Origin: Bradyrhizobium sp. OK095
GTDB taxonomy: Bacteria > Pseudomonadota > Alphaproteobacteria > Rhizobiales > Xanthobacteraceae
Direction of reading: 5' to 3'
Assembly: GCF_900109945.1 (NCBI RefSeq)
Contig: NZ_FOBX01000002.1
Span: 434,001 to 498,000, forward strand
Length of the DNA stretch: 64,000 nucleotides
The notes under the pieces are model-generated. The model was not told the DNA's origin. It saw only the letters and a program-made list of their open reading frames with translations, and did no database searches. Position 1 is the stretch's first letter. Each line of letters starts with the position of its first letter. The position numbers were made by a program, and so were the translations under genes. Positions 35,363 through 44,089 of the stretch are shown here, one piece after another.

Positions 35363-36142
35363 ATGTCACCAGCGGAAGCCCGCCTGAAGGAAGTGCCGTC
35401 GAACATGACGGAGGCAGAGTGGCAGCAACGGGTCAATCTCGCCGCCTGCTATCGCCTCGTCTCGCTCTACGGCTGGGACGATCTGGTCGACACCCACATC
35501 TCCGCCCGCGTGCCGGGTCCCGAGCATCACTTCCTCATCAACCCCTATGGACTGATGTTCGACGAGATCACGGCCTCGAGCCTGGTCAAGGTCGATCTGC
35601 ACGGCAACCAGCTCTCCGAGAGCGAGTACAGCATCAACCCGGCCGGCTTCACCATCCATTCGGCGATCCACGAGGTCCGCGAGGACGCGGGCTGTGTACT
35701 GCATCTCCACACCCTCGACGGCACCGCGGTGTCGAGCTCAGCCGAAGGCCTGCTGCCGCTGAACCAGACCGCACAGCTCGTCACCCACGACCTCGCCTAT
35801 CACGACTATGAAGGCATCGCGCTCGATCACGACGAGCGGCCGCGGCTGCAGAAGGATCTCGGCGACCACAATCACATGCTGCTGCGTAACCACGGCACGA
35901 TGACGGTCGGCCGCTCGGTCGCCTCCGCCTTCGAGCGCATGTATCACCTCGAGCGCGCCTGCTCGATGCAGGTGCGTACCCGCGCGCTGGGCACGCCGGT
36001 CTATCCGGTCGAGGAGATCGCGATCGAGAAGAACACCGAGCTGCTCGCCAACCGCGACCGCGCCGAGTTGCGGGCCACCAACCTGGTGTGGCCGCCGCTG
36101 CTACGCAAGCTCGACCGCGAGTTGCCGGGCTACCGATCTTGA
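35363..36142 (+). CDS. Class II aldolase/adducin family protein
   Basis: A 259-residue zinc-dependent aldolase-fold protein. LVSLYGWDDLVDTHISAR is the family opening; metal-binding residues are expected at the HLHTLDG motif (CVLHLHTLDGTAV) and at the later His in MLLRNHGTMTVG. Relatives are aldolases, epimerases and decarboxylases, so the substrate is not assignable. ATG 35363 has GGAGAG eight bases upstream. It is monocistronic with a clear terminator at 36201. Confidence 0.87.
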   Translation: MSPAEARLKEVPSNMTEAEWQQRVNLAACYRLVSLYGWDDLVDTHISARVPGPEHHFLINPYGLMFDEITASSLVKVDLHGNQLSESEYSINPAGFTIHSAIHEVREDAGCVLHLHTLDGTAVSSSAEGLLPLNQTAQLVTHDLAYHDYEGIALDHDERPRLQKDLGDHNHMLLRNHGTMTVGRSVASAFERMYHLERACSMQVRTRALGTPVYPVEEIAIEKNTELLANRDRAELRATNLVWPPLLRKLDRELPGYRS

Positions 36143-36200
36143 AATTCCGCGGATTTCGTGTAGGGTAGGCTCAACACCCTCTGCACGTTTCGGAATGAAA

Positions 36201-36228
36201 CGCCGCCCAATTCCGGGCGGCGTTTTTG
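36201..36228 (+). terminator. Intrinsic terminator after the class II aldolase gene
   Basis: CGCCGCCC and GGGCGGCG pair around the loop AATTCC, followed by TTTTTG. About 60 bases after the aldolase stop. Confidence 0.85.
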
Positions 36229-36241
36229 TTTGGGGTGAGTT

Positions 36242-36332
36242 CGTAGGGTGCATTAGCGAAGCGTAATCCACCACGGATCCACGCATGCAGAACGAAGTTG
36301 GTGGATTACGCCTTCGGCTAATCCACCCTACG
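36242..36332. repeat. Paired inverted-arm intergenic repeat
   Basis: CGTAGGGTGCATTAGCGAAG at the left and, inverted, CGTAGGGTGGATTAGCCGAA at the right, around a 25-base centre. It lies between convergent aldolase and dipeptidase genes. This repeat type (ending GTAATCCACC) is widespread in proteobacterial intergenic DNA. Confidence 0.78.
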
Positions 36333-36344
36333 GCACCGCCGCCC

Positions 36345-37739
36345 TTACTTCACCTCGGCCAGCGCCGCGAGAATTCGTGCCCAGGAGCGGATGCCCTTCT
36401 GGAAGCTGCGGAGATCGTATTTCTCGTTGGGCGAATGGATGTTGTCGTCGTCGAGGCCGAAGCCGACCAGCAGCGAGTCCAGCCCGAGCGCGCGCTTGAA
36501 ATCGGCGACGATCGGGATCGAGGCGCCGGAGCCCATCAGCACGGTCTCCTTGCCCCACTCCTCGGTCAATGCCTTGCTGGCTGCGGCGAGCGGCTTCATG
36601 TTCCAGTCGAGCGCAACCGCAGGCGCGGCGGAATGGTCGCCGAACTCGACCTTGCAATCGCCGGGAATGCGAGCCGACACGTAATCGCGAAAAGCCTTGC
36701 GGATCTTTTGCGGGTCCTGCCCTTCGACCAAGCGGAACGAGACCTTTGCAGAAGCGTGCGACGGGATCACCGTCTTGGAGCCCTCGCCGATATAGCCGCC
36801 CCAGATGCCATTGACGTCGCAGGTCGGACGCGAGGAGGCCTGCTCGATCAGCAGCCGGCCCTTTTCGCCGGCCGGGATCGACAGGCCGATCGGCTTCAAG
36901 AACATCTCGGGCGTCAGATTGAGCTTCTTCCACTGCGCGAGGATATCGGGCGGCAGATCCTGCACCCCGTCGTAGAAACCGGGGATGGTGATGCGGTTGT
37001 CGTCGTCGAACAGACCGCCGAGAATCTTTGTGAGAACCCGGATCGGGTTCATGGCGCTGCCGCCGAACACGCCGGAATGCAGATCGCGGTTCGCGGCGGT
37101 GATCTTCAGCTCTTCATAGAGCAGGCCGCGCAGCGACGTCGTGATCGCCGGTGTGTTGCGATCCCACATTCCAGTGTCGCACACGAGCACGTAGTCTGCC
37201 TTGAACTCGTCCTTGTTGGCCTCGATGAAGGGGACAAAGTTCTTCGAGCCGACCTCCTCCTCGCCTTCGATCAGGAAGGTGACGTCGATCGGCAGCGAAC
37301 CCGTCACCTTCTTCCAGGCGCGGCAGGCCTCGACGAAGGTCATCACCTGGCCCTTGTCGTCCTCAGCGCCGCGCGCGACGATGATCTTGCGGCCGTCGGC
37401 ATGATCCGTGACCACGGGCTCGAATGGCGGACGGTGCCAAAGATTTTCCGGATCGACCGGCTGCACGTCGTAATGGCCGTAGAAGATCACGTGCGGGCGT
37501 CCACCCGCCTTGATCTTGCCGACGATGGCGGGATGGCCGGCGGTCGACCTCACTTCGGTTGCGACACCGAGGCTCGCGATGTCCTTGGCAAGATGCTCGG
37601 CCGCCGCCTTGCAGTCGCCTGCGAAGGCCGGATCTGCGGAGATCGACTTGATCCGCAACAGCGAGAACAGACGCTCCAGGCTGTTGTCAAAATCCTTGTC
37701 GATGTGATCGAGCACGGATTGAAGCTGCGCATTGGCCAT
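36345..37739 (-). CDS. M20-family dipeptidase
   Basis: A 464-residue metallopeptidase of the M20 (ArgE/DapE/carboxypeptidase G2) family, cytoplasmic. Metal and catalytic residues: VIFYGHYDVQP (His89, Asp91), GAEDDKGQV (bridging Asp127), EGEEEVGS (158-165, general base Glu) and the C-terminal His in NIHSPNE. The dimerisation insert has NRDLHSGVFGG. ATG 37739 has AGGAA six bases upstream. The substrate is likely a dipeptide, but acyl-amino acids cannot be excluded. Confidence 0.92.
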   Translation of the reverse strand: MANAQLQSVLDHIDKDFDNSLERLFSLLRIKSISADPAFAGDCKAAAEHLAKDIASLGVATEVRSTAGHPAIVGKIKAGGRPHVIFYGHYDVQPVDPENLWHRPPFEPVVTDHADGRKIIVARGAEDDKGQVMTFVEACRAWKKVTGSLPIDVTFLIEGEEEVGSKNFVPFIEANKDEFKADYVLVCDTGMWDRNTPAITTSLRGLLYEELKITAANRDLHSGVFGGSAMNPIRVLTKILGGLFDDDNRITIPGFYDGVQDLPPDILAQWKKLNLTPEMFLKPIGLSIPAGEKGRLLIEQASSRPTCDVNGIWGGYIGEGSKTVIPSHASAKVSFRLVEGQDPQKIRKAFRDYVSARIPGDCKVEFGDHSAAPAVALDWNMKPLAAASKALTEEWGKETVLMGSGASIPIVADFKRALGLDSLLVGFGLDDDNIHSPNEKYDLRSFQKGIRSWARILAALAEVK

Positions 37740-37762
37740 GGTCGGATTCCTGACTTTGAGTC

Positions 37763-39112
37763 TTAAGACGTTCCGGGTTTTAACCCCGTCTCGGGCTCGG
37801 AGCCAGAAGCAACCGGCGGATGCCGGATGTGCCATGCAAGGCTACCTGCAAGAACCGCCGTGGCCGCGAGATTATTGCCCCAGGCCTGAATGACATTGGG
37901 AAACCACGGCAGCGCCAGCAGCATGAGGACGCCGGCAGCGCCCAGCGCAAGCCAGGTTCCCAGCCGCACATTCGGTCGCACGTCGTAGGCGGCGCGATGC
38001 ATCAGCACCGTCATCGGGAAGAACAGCCACATGAAGTAGTATTGCCGCGCCAAGGGCGAGGCCACCGTCATCAGGCAGAACAGGATGCCGAGCTCCTCGG
38101 CATCCGAGCGCGCCGTTCGCCGCCGCTGCGGCGGCATCACCGCAAGGAAGCCGAGCCCGAGCAGCGCCGATAGCGCCAGCACGATCAGGTTCGCCGTCTT
38201 GTAGTCGACGTCGATGATATTCATCGTGCGCGGCGGCTTGTTGGGATCTTCCTGATTGTAATTGATCGGGCGGACCAGGCGGTGCGTGACCGCAATGAGG
38301 GACTGGTTGACCCACGACCAATTCTGCTCGTCGCGCTGGCCAAAGCCCTTTTCCGAGCTCGTGCCGACCATGCCCTGGTACCAGGTCTTGAGTTCGGCCG
38401 CGTTGCGCTCGAAGCCGCGGATCGGCGCCGGCGCGACATAAAGTAGGATGCCGGTGAAGGCGACCGTCGCGACGACAGCCGACCAATTCCGCCGCCAGAT
38501 GAGATAGGGCAGCACCGCGATCGGAAACACCTTGATGGCGGTGGCGAGCGCGAACAGGAAGCCTGCAAGCCAGCCCCGCTGATGCTGCAGGCACCAGAAG
38601 CCCCACAGCATCATCGCCAGCAGCACGAGGTTCGGCTGGCCGAGGTCGAACATGTCGAACACGAAGGTCACGGTGACGAGGGCCGGCAGCGCCTCCAGCC
38701 ACGGACCGGGTCTGCGGCCCGATCCCGTCATGGCATTGGAGAACATGCCCGTGTACCACCACGCCATGACGTTCAGGATCGACAGGACGGCGTAGAGCGC
38801 GATCTTGCCGAACCAGCTCGGGATCGCCAGCAGGATCGCGGGCAATGGCGGATAGATGAACTCGAAGTACTCCCTGATATCGCCGGGATAGAGCGGCCCT
38901 CCCTGCAAGACCTGCTGTCCGGCCCAATACCAGAGCCCATAATCCTTGGTCTTGCCGTGGCCGAAGATCTCCGGACCGAGGACATCAGCTGTCAGGATCA
39001 GGCAGCAGAGCAGGAAGAGCAGGTCGAGCGGCGCACGCAGCGAGAAGGTCCGGAGTGCGCCCGGTTTGTCTGATAGATTCGATGATGTCACATTATATCC
39101 AGTCGGCAACAT
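37763..39112 (-). CDS. GT87-family (DUF2029) glycosyltransferase
   Basis: A 449-residue membrane protein with about ten hydrophobic segments. Family features are KDYGLWYWAGQQVLQGGPLY in the first outer loop, YPPLPAILLAIP, FDLGQPNLVLLAMM and the loop QNWSWVNQSLIAV. GT87 enzymes use polyprenyl-phosphate sugars in the inner membrane; the product here is unknown. It lies 23 bases upstream of the dipeptidase gene on the same strand and may be co-transcribed with it. Confidence 0.85.
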   Translation of the reverse strand: MLPTGYNVTSSNLSDKPGALRTFSLRAPLDLLFLLCCLILTADVLGPEIFGHGKTKDYGLWYWAGQQVLQGGPLYPGDIREYFEFIYPPLPAILLAIPSWFGKIALYAVLSILNVMAWWYTGMFSNAMTGSGRRPGPWLEALPALVTVTFVFDMFDLGQPNLVLLAMMLWGFWCLQHQRGWLAGFLFALATAIKVFPIAVLPYLIWRRNWSAVVATVAFTGILLYVAPAPIRGFERNAAELKTWYQGMVGTSSEKGFGQRDEQNWSWVNQSLIAVTHRLVRPINYNQEDPNKPPRTMNIIDVDYKTANLIVLALSALLGLGFLAVMPPQRRRTARSDAEELGILFCLMTVASPLARQYYFMWLFFPMTVLMHRAAYDVRPNVRLGTWLALGAAGVLMLLALPWFPNVIQAWGNNLAATAVLAGSLAWHIRHPPVASGSEPETGLKPGTS

Positions 39113-39221
39113 CTAGCACGTAGCAGACCAACGGACGCTTGGAGAACCCCCCTCACCCGAATTTGTACCCGTCGCGCGCTCGCCCCCGGCAGACGAATTG
39201 CCCCAAACCAGGCTTGGCTGC

Positions 39222-40844
39222 CTACCTTCGCAGCAACCCGCCGAGCGCGCCGCGGACCAGGGTGCGGCCGATCGAGCCGCCGAGCTGGCCGGCAACCGAC
39301 TTGCCGATATTGGCGGCCATTCCCCCGATCACCTGGTTGGTGACCGATCGCGTCATGTCGCGCGCAATGACCTGGCCCGTCGACAAACGACCGCGTTTGA
39401 CGTTGGTGCCGAAGATGGTGCCGACGATCGAGCCGATCTGGCCGAGGATGCCGCCGCCTCCGCCGCCCGCGCCGGCATCGGCGGTTGCCGCCGTACCGGC
39501 GATGCGCTTCTGGATCACCTCATAGGCGGACTCTGCATCGACGGCGGTGTCGTATTTGCCCTTCACAGGGCTTGCATCCATGATCGCCTTGCGCTCTTCC
39601 GGCGTGATCGGCCCGATCCGGGCCGATGGCGGCCGGATCAACACCCGCTCGACCATCGCAGGCGTGCCGTTGCCTTCGAGGAAGGACACCAGTGCCTCGC
39701 CCTTGCCGAGCTCCATGATCACCTTGGCTGTGTCGAGCTTCGGGTTGGGGCGAAAGGTCTGGGCTGCGGCAGCGACCGCCTTCTGGTCGCGCGGAGTAAA
39801 GGCGCGCAACGCGTGCTGCACCCGATTGCCCATCTGCCCGAGCACGCGATCCGGTACGTCGATCGGGTTTTGCGTGACGAAGTAGACGCCGACGCCCTTG
39901 GAGCGGATCAGGCGCACCACCTGCTCGATCTTGTCCATCAGCGCCTTCGGCGCGTCGTTGAACAGCAGATGCGCCTCGTCGAAGAAGAACACCAGTTTTG
40001 GCTTCGGCAGGTCGCCGACCTCGGGCAATTCCTCGAACAGCTCTGACAGCATCCACAGCAGGAATGTCGCGTAAAGCCGCGGGCTCTGCATTAGCTTGTC
40101 GGCAACAAGGATGTTGACCATGCCGCGGCCGTCGCGGTCGGTCTTCATGAAATCCTTCAGCGTCAGCGCCGGCTCGCCAAAGAATTTGGAGGCGCCCTGG
40201 TTCTCCAGCACCAGAAGCTGGCGCTGGATGGTGCCGACAGTCGCCTTGGTGACGTTGCCAAAACCCTGCGCCGCCTTCTTGATGTCGGCAAGCGGACTTT
40301 CCTCGGCATCCGCGCCCTTCTTGCCGGCATCCGGCACGATGGCATCGAGCAGCGCGCGCAGATCCTTCATATCGATGAGGGTCAGGCCCGCGTCGTCGGC
40401 GACGCGGAAGGCGACATTGAGCACGCCTTCCTGCACATCATTCAGGTCGAGCATGCGCGCCAGCAGAAGCGGCCCCATCTCGGTGACGGTGGCCCGCACC
40501 GGGTGGCCCTGTTCGCCGAACACGTCCCAAAACACCGTGGAGAACTGGTCGGGCTGGAATGTCAGCCCCATCTCCGTGGCACGCTTAACGATGAAGTCTT
40601 TGGCCTCGCCGACCTCGGAGATGCCGGAGAGGTCGCCCTTGATGTCGGCTGCGAAGACCGGGACACCGGCGCGCGCAAATCCTTCCGCCATGACTTGCAG
40701 CGTCACGGTCTTGCCGGTTCCAGTTGCACCGGTGACGAGACCATGGCGATTGGCGAGCGCGAGCGTCAGCCATGCCTGCTCGTCTCCCTTGCCGACGAAG
40801 ATCTTGTCGCCGGTATCGCCGAGCTTGCTGTCCTGTGCGGTCAT
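39222..40844 (-). CDS. HerA-like ATPase (DUF853 family)
   Basis: A 540-residue P-loop ATPase of the HerA/VirB4/FtsK superfamily, DUF853 group. Walker A is GATGTGKT (39-46), Walker B is LVFFFDEAHLLF (Asp289, Glu290), and the sensor region has GVGVYFVTQNPIDVPDRVLGQMG. The C-terminal 100 residues carry a Gly-rich stretch and a small hydrophobic part. DNA translocation is likely by homology, with the cellular role unknown. ATG 40844 is chosen, with AGAGAGA upstream. It is a single gene without a NurA partner. Confidence 0.88.
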   Translation of the reverse strand: MTAQDSKLGDTGDKIFVGKGDEQAWLTLALANRHGLVTGATGTGKTVTLQVMAEGFARAGVPVFAADIKGDLSGISEVGEAKDFIVKRATEMGLTFQPDQFSTVFWDVFGEQGHPVRATVTEMGPLLLARMLDLNDVQEGVLNVAFRVADDAGLTLIDMKDLRALLDAIVPDAGKKGADAEESPLADIKKAAQGFGNVTKATVGTIQRQLLVLENQGASKFFGEPALTLKDFMKTDRDGRGMVNILVADKLMQSPRLYATFLLWMLSELFEELPEVGDLPKPKLVFFFDEAHLLFNDAPKALMDKIEQVVRLIRSKGVGVYFVTQNPIDVPDRVLGQMGNRVQHALRAFTPRDQKAVAAAAQTFRPNPKLDTAKVIMELGKGEALVSFLEGNGTPAMVERVLIRPPSARIGPITPEERKAIMDASPVKGKYDTAVDAESAYEVIQKRIAGTAATADAGAGGGGGGILGQIGSIVGTIFGTNVKRGRLSTGQVIARDMTRSVTNQVIGGMAANIGKSVAGQLGGSIGRTLVRGALGGLLRR

Positions 40845-41175
40845 TATTCTCTCTGATCTCTCTGCGGTGTTTCGCGTATTGAAACTCAAATGCACCAGTT
40901 CCGTAGTTTAACGCATGTCGCGCGCCGATCAAAACCGTTCAACGCTGTCGGAAGCAAACGAACGACATCAGCCGAAAGTAGGAACGCGGCGTTCGCACCG
41001 CGGCAATTTTTTGCCGATTCCATCTTTGCTCTTGCATCGCTGCAACACCTTTCGCGCGTTCGAGAATGAATCGGAACGTTGCGAGCGTTCATCGCTTGTA
41101 TTTCACATCACACCGGCTCAAGATCATTCTCGAAAATAATACTCCGGCATGTGAACCGGCTGAGGGGCAGGCCAT

Positions 41176-41541
41176 ATGGACGAGCTGATCGGGCGGCTGG
41201 CGACAAACGCCAGCATAGATAGTGCTGTGGCTGAAAAGACCGTCGGCATTATCCTGGGCTTCCTTCGCAACGAGGGTCCTTCCGACAGCGTCCAGACCCT
41301 GATCGATCAGATTCCCGGTGCAGAAGCAGCCATCGAGGCGTCCAAGAGCGGCGGCGGACTATCGCGGCTGATGGGCGGCGGCCTGATGGCGGTCGGCACG
41401 CGCCTGATGGGCCTCGGACTTGGCATGTCCGACATTCAGACGATTGCCCGTGAACTTTTCCGCTTCGGCCGAGACAAAATCGGAGCGGATCAGATGGGCA
41501 AGATCATTGCGGGGACTCCGGGCCTCGGCCAGTTCGCCTGA
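41176..41541 (+). CDS. Small Gly-rich helical protein (DUF2267-like)
   Basis: A 121-residue protein. The N-terminal half (MDELIGRLATNASIDSAVAE, then TVGIILGFLRNEGP) resembles small helical DUF2267/DUF937-type domains that occur in pairs with hydrophobic Gly-rich segments (LSRLMGGGLMAVGTRLMGLG). It may be membrane-associated. The next gene begins 39 bases downstream. Confidence 0.68.
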   Translation: MDELIGRLATNASIDSAVAEKTVGIILGFLRNEGPSDSVQTLIDQIPGAEAAIEASKSGGGLSRLMGGGLMAVGTRLMGLGLGMSDIQTIARELFRFGRDKIGADQMGKIIAGTPGLGQFA

Positions 41542-41580
41542 AGCCCAAGTATTAAGCCCAAGTATTTCACATCGAGTATC

Positions 41581-41988
41581 ATGACATATCCGATCTCCGA
41601 GATTGAGGGCCTGTCGGCCTTTGCCGCCAACAAGTTGAAGGCGCAAGGTATCCGCACGACCGACGCGCTGCTCGATGCGGCCTCCACCGTGAAGGGCCGC
41701 AAGGCGCTCTCCGCCAGGACCGGCATCAGCGAGCAGCAGCTGCTGGAATGGGCCAACGTCTCCGACTACATGCGCATCCCCGGCATGGGCCGCGCCAAGG
41801 TCGGCCTCGTCCGCGCCGCCGGCGTCACCACCGTGCGCGAGCTCTCCTATCGGAATCCGGCAAGACTCGCCCAGAGCATGCGGGACGCCAACGAGAAGAG
41901 AAAGCTCGTCCGCATCCTGCCGTCGGAGAAGTCGGTCGGCGACATCATCGCCAAGGCGAAGAAGCTGCAGCCGAAGATTACGTATTAG
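41581..41988 (+). CDS. DUF4332 (helix-hairpin-helix) protein
   Basis: A 135-residue protein of tandem helix-hairpin-helix units: ISEIEGLSAFAANKLKAQGI and YMRIPGMGRAKVGLVRAAGV are the two HhH signatures. The family (DUF4332) is uncharacterised; such repeats usually contact DNA or partner proteins. It probably shares transcription with the preceding small gene. Confidence 0.8.
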   Translation: MTYPISEIEGLSAFAANKLKAQGIRTTDALLDAASTVKGRKALSARTGISEQQLLEWANVSDYMRIPGMGRAKVGLVRAAGVTTVRELSYRNPARLAQSMRDANEKRKLVRILPSEKSVGDIIAKAKKLQPKITY

Positions 41989-42037
41989 GGCCGGCGCTCT
42001 CCGTATCCCCTTGGTGCCGTCTCGTGAGCGGCGCGAG

Positions 42038-42184
42038 GTCTCGTGTCCCGGACGCGCTGCAACGCGCTTAGCGTTGCTGCGCAGAGCCGGGACCCATGCC
42101 ACGCAAGCAGTTCTCGGCAGCATCGGCCCCGGCTCAGCAGCGCACCGCTAAAGGAGCGCTGCGCTGCGTCCGGGGCACGAGAGC
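42038..42184. repeat. Paired inverted-arm intergenic repeat
   Basis: CTCGTGTCCCGGACGCGCTG (left arm to about 42098) and, inverted, CTCGTGCCCCGGACGCAGCG (right arm 42125-42184). Fourth element with the same two-arm architecture, between DUF4332 and folP. Confidence 0.75.
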
Positions 42185-42277
42185 ATCCTGCGCAGGTGAA
42201 GGCCGGGCGCGTGGGCACGTCGGCAATGCCCCCTTCCCGCCTTGAACTCCCCCTCCCCGACCGCTAAAGCGAGCCGC

Positions 42278-43150
42278 ATGAATGCCTCGCCCTCCCCATC
42301 CGTCCCGCCGGCCGGCTCGGCCAGGGCTGATACGTTACGGAAACTGCTGGAACGGCCTCTCCCGGCAGTGATGGGCGTGCTCAACGTCACCCCGGACTCC
42401 TTCTCCGACGGCGGTGAGTTCATCGCGCCCGAGCAGGCGCTGAAGCGGGCGCGGGCGATGATCGCTGATGGCGTCGACATCATCGACATCGGCGCCGAAT
42501 CCACCCGGCCCTACACCGGCGCGAAGGCCGTCACGGCGGCGGACGAGCTTGCCCGGCTGAAGCCGGTGCTGGCAGGCATCGTCGCGCTCGGCGTGCCGGT
42601 GTCGATCGACAGCATGAAGGCGGAGGTCGTCGCCTTCGCGCTCGACCAGGGCGTGGCGATCGCCAACGACGTCTGGGGCCTGCAACGTGACGCCGGCATG
42701 GCCCCGCTGGTCGCCGCGAGAGGCGTCCCAATCATCGTCATGCACAACCGCGACAGCGTCGATCCCGCCATCGACATCGTCGTGGACATGAAAGCATTTT
42801 TCCTGCGCTCGCTGGATATCGCCGCGAAAGCCGGCATCGCGCGCGACAAAATCGTGCTCGATCCCGGCATCGGTTTCGGCAAGACCGCCGAGCAGAGCAT
42901 GCTCGCGCTGGCGCGGCTCGGCGAGCTCAAAATATTCGGCCTGCCGATCCTGGTCGGTGCCTCGCGAAAACGCTTCATCGCCTCGGTGTCGCCATCGGAG
43001 CCATCGGGGCGGCTCGCCGGCTCGATCGCCGCGCATTTGATCGCCGCGCAGAAGGGCGCGAAAATCATCCGCACCCATGACGTCGCCGAGACCTTGCAGG
43101 CCCTGCGGGTCGCCAATGCAATCGAGAGCAAGCCAGAGAGCAAGCCATGA
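42278..43150 (+). CDS. folP: Dihydropteroate synthase
   Basis: A 290-residue enzyme joining p-aminobenzoate to dihydropterin pyrophosphate in folate synthesis, the target of sulfonamides. All signatures are present: GVLNVTPDSFSDGG, IDIGAESTRP, SIDSMKAEV, ANDVWGLQRD, LDPGIGFGKT and ILVGASRKRF. ATG 42278 is preferred to an upstream TTG. The stop overlaps the folB start by 4 bases, so folP-folB-folK form one operon. Confidence 0.96.
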   Translation: MNASPSPSVPPAGSARADTLRKLLERPLPAVMGVLNVTPDSFSDGGEFIAPEQALKRARAMIADGVDIIDIGAESTRPYTGAKAVTAADELARLKPVLAGIVALGVPVSIDSMKAEVVAFALDQGVAIANDVWGLQRDAGMAPLVAARGVPIIVMHNRDSVDPAIDIVVDMKAFFLRSLDIAAKAGIARDKIVLDPGIGFGKTAEQSMLALARLGELKIFGLPILVGASRKRFIASVSPSEPSGRLAGSIAAHLIAAQKGAKIIRTHDVAETLQALRVANAIESKPESKP

Positions 43151-43515
43151 CCGATACGATCTTCGTGACCGGCCTGTCGATCCACGCCCGCCATGGCGTG
43201 ATGGAGCACGAGACCGAGGTCGGCCAGCGGTTTATCATCGATCTCGAACTCTATACCGACCTGTCGGAGCCCTCGCGCTCTGACAAGCTCGCCGACACCG
43301 TGTCCTACGCCGAAGTCGTCGCGACCACGACGGCGGCGTTCAAGAACACCAATTACAAGCTTTTGGAGCGCGCGGCCGGTGCGGTCGCCGATGCCATCCT
43401 GTTGCATTTCCCGCGCATCCGCGCCGTGAAGATCACCGTGCACAAGCCGCATGCGCCGATCCCCGCCATCTTCGACGACGTCGGCATCATGCTGACGCGC
43501 TCGCGGCACCCCTGA
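43147..43515 (+). CDS. folB: Dihydroneopterin aldolase
   Basis: A 122-residue enzyme that converts dihydroneopterin to hydroxymethyl-dihydropterin and glycolaldehyde. Family marks: GLSIHARHGVMEHETEVGQRF, DTVSYAEVV, NYKLLERAAGAVADAIL and VKITVHKPHAPIPAIFDDVG (catalytic Lys in KPHAP). It overlaps folP by 4 bases and is one base apart from folK. Confidence 0.95.
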   Translation: MTDTIFVTGLSIHARHGVMEHETEVGQRFIIDLELYTDLSEPSRSDKLADTVSYAEVVATTTAAFKNTNYKLLERAAGAVADAILLHFPRIRAVKITVHKPHAPIPAIFDDVGIMLTRSRHP

Positions 43516-43516
43516 C

Positions 43517-44008
43517 ATGGCAAGCGTGCTCATCGCGCTCGGCGGCAATGTCGGCGATGTCCGCACGACATTCCGCAAGGCGATCGCCCACATCTGCGGC
43601 ATGGCGCAGGCCGCAATGATCGCGCGCTCATCGGATTATGCGACGCCGCCCTGGGGCGACGAGGACCAGGATCCTTTCGTCAATGCCTGCGTCGAGATCG
43701 AGACCGACCTCGACCCGCACGCGCTGCTGTTCGTGATGCAGAAGGTCGAGCAGAAATTCGGCCGCACGCGCGACAAGGACCGGCAATGGGGCCCGCGCAC
43801 GCTCGATCTCGACATGATCGCCTATGACGACGTCAGCTTTCAGAAGCCTGATCTGACGCTGCCCCATCCGCGCCTGTTCGAGCGCGCTTTCGTGCTGGTG
43901 CCGCTGGCCGAAATCGCGCCCGACCGCCTGATCTCGGGCATTCGTGTGCGTGACGGGCTTGCCAGCGTCTCGACGCAAGGCATTGAGCGGCTTCCGGATA
44001 CCGGTTAA
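43517..44008 (+). CDS. folK: HPPK, hydroxymethyl-dihydropterin pyrophosphokinase
   Basis: A 163-residue enzyme transferring pyrophosphate from ATP to hydroxymethyl-dihydropterin. It has the opening VLIALGGNVGD, the substrate-binding SSDYATPPWG, and the signature QWGPRTLDLDMIAYDD with the Mg-binding Asp pair, then LPHPRLFERAFVLVPLAEI. Third gene of the folate operon. Confidence 0.96.
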   Translation: MASVLIALGGNVGDVRTTFRKAIAHICGMAQAAMIARSSDYATPPWGDEDQDPFVNACVEIETDLDPHALLFVMQKVEQKFGRTRDKDRQWGPRTLDLDMIAYDDVSFQKPDLTLPHPRLFERAFVLVPLAEIAPDRLISGIRVRDGLASVSTQGIERLPDTG

Positions 44009-44089
44009 CCAAAAACAACCGTTTGCAGGGACGGCCCGCCGTGGCAATTTCGCCTGCGAATAACAAGCCGTTCGGGAGCCCTTGGCCGC

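Noticed and set aside
41124..41145. ATTCTCGAAAATAATA before the 41176 gene as a further GntR operator
   Set aside because: Only one half matches the palindrome, no spaced half-site follows, and the gene has no functional link to the catabolic cluster.
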